Positions 61,206-64,000 of a stretch of DNA of 64,000 nt are shown in pieces. This stretch comes from Pedobacter kyonggii. GTDB lineage: Bacteria > Bacteroidota > Bacteroidia > Sphingobacteriales > Sphingobacteriaceae. The notes beneath the pieces are model-generated. The model made no database searches. It worked only from the letters and a program-made list of their open reading frames with translations, and was not told the DNA's origin. The stretch covers positions 284,326 through 348,325 of the forward strand of contig NZ_SIXF01000003.1 in assembly GCF_004310665.1 (NCBI RefSeq), written 5' to 3'. The stretch's first letter is position 1. Every line of letters starts with the position of its first letter. The translations under genes were made by a program, and so were the position numbers.

Positions 61206-62696
61206 ATGCTTAGAAAATTTATTTCGCAAAATGCATTTTTATATGCTTTGCTTATTGTGGTTGGATTTATAGTATCCTGTAAAAAATCGAATAATAATCC
61301 TGATGGAGATGGTGCACCGCAAGGCACTCCAGGAACCCGGGCAGAGCTAACGAAAGATTCTATTTACTTGTATGCACAGCAAACGTATTATTGGAATGTT
61401 GGGATGCCAGGTTATTCTACCTTTAATCCAAGACAGTATAATTCAAACAATGCGGTTTTAGCAGCTTTAAAAGCATTGCCAGGTACCGGAGGAAAAGATA
61501 AATATTCATTTATCGATGATGGTACTGTAGCTGGAGAATTAGGTGGCGTAGCTGGAGATTTTGGTTTCTCGGTATTTTTTGCCGGCCCGAATGATTTAAG
61601 AGTTAAATATGTATATGCAACATCACCTGCTGGTGTTCAAGGCTTAAAAAGAGGTTATCAGATTACGAAAATTAATGGAAGCACAGATATTAATACCACT
61701 GATGCAAGGATTGACTATGTAGTGAATGCTATTTTTGGTACGAACCCAACAGTTTCAATGACGGTTTTAAAACCAGATGGCAATAGTCAGGACGTAACGA
61801 TAACCAAAGCAAGTTATAATATCAATCCTATACTTTTTACCAAAACTTATACGGTAGGAGCGAAAAAGGTGGGGTATATTGTATTCAACAGTTTTACTAC
61901 CAATTCAACTGATTTTCTTGATGCCGCATTTACACAGTTTTCGACAGAGGGAATTACCGAACTTGTTGTCGATTTACGTTACAATGGAGGGGGTTCGGTA
62001 GCTACATCAGAAGCCTTTACCAATTTGATTGCACCGACCTCTCAGAACGGTAGAGTAATGTACACCACTTACTGGACACAGACGATGCAGGATAATCAAG
62101 CCACTATTCTTCAAAATCAGAAATTTTATGCTAAAGGTAATGATGGTGTAACACGGATGTATTCTTATTTTGATTATTCTTATAAACCTACAGTTGCAGC
62201 AGGAAACCAAGAGGTTTTTGCTAAGCGCGGATCATTGAATAGCCTAACCAGGGTTTACTTTATTGTAACCGGTAGTACAGCATCGGCAAGCGAGCTGTTA
62301 ATTAACAACTTAAAACCTGTAATCGATGTTAAACTGATTGGCAAGAAAACTTATGGCAAACCAGTAGGATTTTTCTCCATCCGTATAGATAAAAATGACT
62401 TATATATTCCCCAGTTTGAAACCAAAAATCAATTAAATCAAGGCGGTTATTTTGATGGAATGGCAGTTGATAAAGATATTTTTGATGATGTAACCAAAGA
62501 TTTTGGAGATCCAACGGAAAAGCTATTGGCACAGGCTTTATACTATTCAGCCAATGGAGGTTTCTCTTCTTTCCTTAAAGATAATGCCATTAGCAGTACC
62601 TCACCGCTTTCGAAAACCCAGGTTGAAGATCTTTCAGGCAAGATGGATCATGAATTTAAGGGGATGGTTGAAACTAGAAAGCTGAGGTTTAAATAA
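61206..62696 (+). CDS. S41-family (C-terminal processing) peptidase, lipoprotein
   Basis: A 496-residue lipoprotein (lipobox FIVSC, C25) with a PDZ-like domain (about 115-200, SPAGVQGLKRGYQITKING) and an S41 catalytic domain. The nucleophile Ser lies in the TASASELLINNL motif (about 360) and the base Lys in KTYGKPVG (about 380). The family cleaves C-terminal regions of periplasmic or outer membrane proteins. Third gene of a tight operon. Confidence 0.9.
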   Translation: MLRKFISQNAFLYALLIVVGFIVSCKKSNNNPDGDGAPQGTPGTRAELTKDSIYLYAQQTYYWNVGMPGYSTFNPRQYNSNNAVLAALKALPGTGGKDKYSFIDDGTVAGELGGVAGDFGFSVFFAGPNDLRVKYVYATSPAGVQGLKRGYQITKINGSTDINTTDARIDYVVNAIFGTNPTVSMTVLKPDGNSQDVTITKASYNINPILFTKTYTVGAKKVGYIVFNSFTTNSTDFLDAAFTQFSTEGITELVVDLRYNGGGSVATSEAFTNLIAPTSQNGRVMYTTYWTQTMQDNQATILQNQKFYAKGNDGVTRMYSYFDYSYKPTVAAGNQEVFAKRGSLNSLTRVYFIVTGSTASASELLINNLKPVIDVKLIGKKTYGKPVGFFSIRIDKNDLYIPQFETKNQLNQGGYFDGMAVDKDIFDDVTKDFGDPTEKLLAQALYYSANGGFSSFLKDNAISSTSPLSKTQVEDLSGKMDHEFKGMVETRKLRFK

Positions 62697-62778
62697 TTAA
62701 CTTAAACTTTATACTTAAAAGGCCAGTTTTGTTTTTGCACTGCCCCCAAAAAGTTAGACACTATTTGGGGGCATTTTT

Positions 62779-63129
62779 ATGCGAAGAAAGTACACAGCAG
62801 AATTTAGGCTGAAGCTAGTCAAAGAATATCTAGCAGGACAATCCAAGAAAGGATTAGCAGAACTTCATGGAGTTCCACGAACATTACTGAGAAGGTGGAT
62901 AAGCTATTATGAATCATTTGGTAACCTCGGATTGGTTTCAAAGAAAACCAACAATTATCCAATTGAGCTAAAGGTTTTAGCCATTGAATGTTATCGAGAC
63001 AAAACTCTATCTTTGAAAGAATGTTGTATCCGTTAAAGGGAAAACTTATATCTACGTGCTGAAAATGAAGTGCTAAAAAAGCTCGAGGCCTTAACCCTGA
63101 AGAAACAAGCGCAAAAGAGAAAGCGTTAG
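62779..63129 (+). pseudogene. IS3 orfA, internally deleted
   Basis: The N-terminal helix-turn-helix (MRRKYTAEFRLKLVKEYL) is intact up to SLKECCI at about 63030. Then a stop (TAA 63034-63036) occurs, and the same frame resumes directly with the C-terminal coiled coil (RENLYLRAENEVLKKLEAL). About 60-70 codons with the second helix-turn-helix are missing at this junction, as in a deletion. A -1 slippery heptamer AAAAAAG is at 63075-63081 in the proper frame, followed by the orfB frame. Confidence 0.85.
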
Positions 63130-63140
63130 TTATTGAGGAG

Positions 63141-63965
63141 TTGAGGCTAAAATATCCATTGGAACATTTGCTGCATATTGTAAAAATGGCCCGGAGCAGT
63201 TATTATTACCATGTAAAAACAAAATCCTATCTGCAGAAACACAGTGCCACAGAGGCGCGGATAAAAGCCATTTATAACCAGCATCGCGGGAGGTATGGAT
63301 ACCGAAGAATAACTTTGGAATTGAGGAACCAGGGATACACTATTAATCATAAAACCGTTTCGAAACTGATGGGTTCATTAGGACTGAAATCTCTTATCAG
63401 AAGAAAAAAATATCGGTCATATAAAGGTGAGGTGGGTAAAATAGCTCCAAATCTTCTAAAAAGAAAGTTTTTAGCAGAGAAACCAAATCAGAAATGGGCT
63501 ACGGATATTACAGAGTTTAAAGTCAATGATAAAAAGATATATCTGTCGCCAATAATTGAAATGTTCAATGGGGAGATAGTTAGTTATAATATTTCTGAAT
63601 CACCGAATTTCCAACAGGTAAAAGAAATGTTGAATGGTGCTATTGAAAAAATTAATAAAAAGAATAAATTGATATTGCACTCCGATCAAGGATGGCAGTA
63701 TCAAATGAAAGAATACCAATATCTGCTTAAGAAAAAAGGAATAAGACAAAGTATGTCAAGGAAGGGGAACTGTTTGGACAACGCGGTCATTGAAAACTTT
63801 TTTGGAACGTTAAAATCTGAACTTTTCTATCTTAAAAAGTATAATGATATCAACCAGTTAAAACAAGATATCGAAGAGTATATCTATTACTATAATAACG
63901 ACAGGATCAAACTAAATCTAAATGGAATGAGCCCGATAAAATATCGAGCTCACCAATGTAATTAA
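63141..63965 (+). CDS. IS3 orfB, DDE transposase
   Basis: A 274-residue IS3-type integrase-like transposase. An N-terminal HTH_21-like part (RIKAIYNQHRGRYGYRRIT) is followed by the catalytic core: D in WATDITEF, D in LHSDQGWQY and E in NAVIENFFGTLKSE, so the DDE triad is complete. The frame is open upstream back to the slippery site at 63075 (KARGLNPEETSAKEKALVIEEL), so it is normally expressed as an OrfAB fusion. With orfA damaged, a full transposase cannot form from this copy. Confidence 0.9.
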   Translation: MRLKYPLEHLLHIVKMARSSYYYHVKTKSYLQKHSATEARIKAIYNQHRGRYGYRRITLELRNQGYTINHKTVSKLMGSLGLKSLIRRKKYRSYKGEVGKIAPNLLKRKFLAEKPNQKWATDITEFKVNDKKIYLSPIIEMFNGEIVSYNISESPNFQQVKEMLNGAIEKINKKNKLILHSDQGWQYQMKEYQYLLKKKGIRQSMSRKGNCLDNAVIENFFGTLKSELFYLKKYNDINQLKQDIEEYIYYYNNDRIKLNLNGMSPIKYRAHQCN

Positions 63966-64000
63966 TTTTTAACTTGTCCAACCTTTGGGGGTCAGTCCAA

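Larger units (their letters stand above)
62741..63994 (+). mobile_element. IS3-family insertion sequence, shortened
   Basis: Imperfect 22-bp terminal inverted repeats (18 matches; left from 62739, right end to 63996), whose TG/CA ends are at 62741 and 63994, enclose orfA and orfB. The length of about 1.25 kb is less than the usual 1.4-1.5 kb because part of orfA is missing. No clear target duplication is visible; the window ends 6 bases after the element. It follows the S41 gene by 44 bp. Confidence 0.88.

Noticed and set aside
62503-62685. Short frame inside the S41 protease gene
   Set aside because: Fully contained in a well-supported gene in another frame.

Overview
The window comes from a Bacteroidota chromosome, most likely Sphingobacteriaceae (Pedobacter-like). 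The evidence is TAnnTTTG promoter boxes (often with an upstream TTTG), a short primary sigma factor of the group-specific type, few clear Shine-Dalgarno sites, AT-rich DNA, long FtsX/MacB-like permeases ending in DALKYE, and families of intergenic palindromic repeats. No species can be named from the sequence alone.

Layout. 280-2163: membrane metallophosphoesterase (minus) and an Rrf2-family regulator. 2855-10746: assimilatory sulfate reduction operon: siroheme sulfite reductase with a C-terminal HEPN-like domain, SUMT, a precorrin-2 dehydrogenase/TSUP transporter fusion, CysH, CysD, CysN. The leader RNA of this operon holds a 10-codon reading frame with three consecutive Cys codons followed by a terminator hairpin, which looks like a cysteine-responsive attenuator. 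11138-14063: bestrophin-like channel, lipoprotein and a divergent second SUMT whose promoter is almost identical over 38 bp to that of the sulfite reductase operon. 14556-22114: glycogen/trehalose block (GlgA, GlgC, GH15 hydrolase, OtsA-OtsB fusion on minus). 22178-24971: NtrB/NtrC-like two-component system (minus). 25107-25484: DUF559 nuclease-like gene. 25805-43668: adaptor protein, ATPase, six tandem ~790-aa permeases and a second ATPase. Two sigma-54-type promoters, each with a 21-bp-phased pair of TGTCCG-N4-CGGACA-like sites about 80 bp upstream, probably connect this transporter locus to the adjacent two-component system.

43780-46277: cytosolic BtuF-like protein, small lipoprotein, a 485-bp MITE-like element with an 8-bp target duplication, and two identical tRNA-Leu(TAG) genes, each with its own promoter and terminator. 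46447-51153: trigger factor, four-helix-bundle protein, ClpP, ClpX, AMP nucleosidase. 51287-55553: primary sigma factor (minus), two DUF2975 membrane proteins with an XRE regulator, SucC (minus). 55915-59222: small membrane proteins, a DUF4173 protein and a winged-helix regulator (minus). 59399-62696: LolD-like ATPase, a pre-ATP-grasp-like protein, a HAD-like protein and an S41 lipoprotein protease. 62741-63994: an IS3-family insertion sequence with a damaged orfA.

The most interesting signals are regulatory: the Cys-codon leader of the sulfite reductase operon, the paired enhancer/sigma-54 promoter architecture of the permease array, and hairpin-forming low-complexity spacers placed just before successive start codons.
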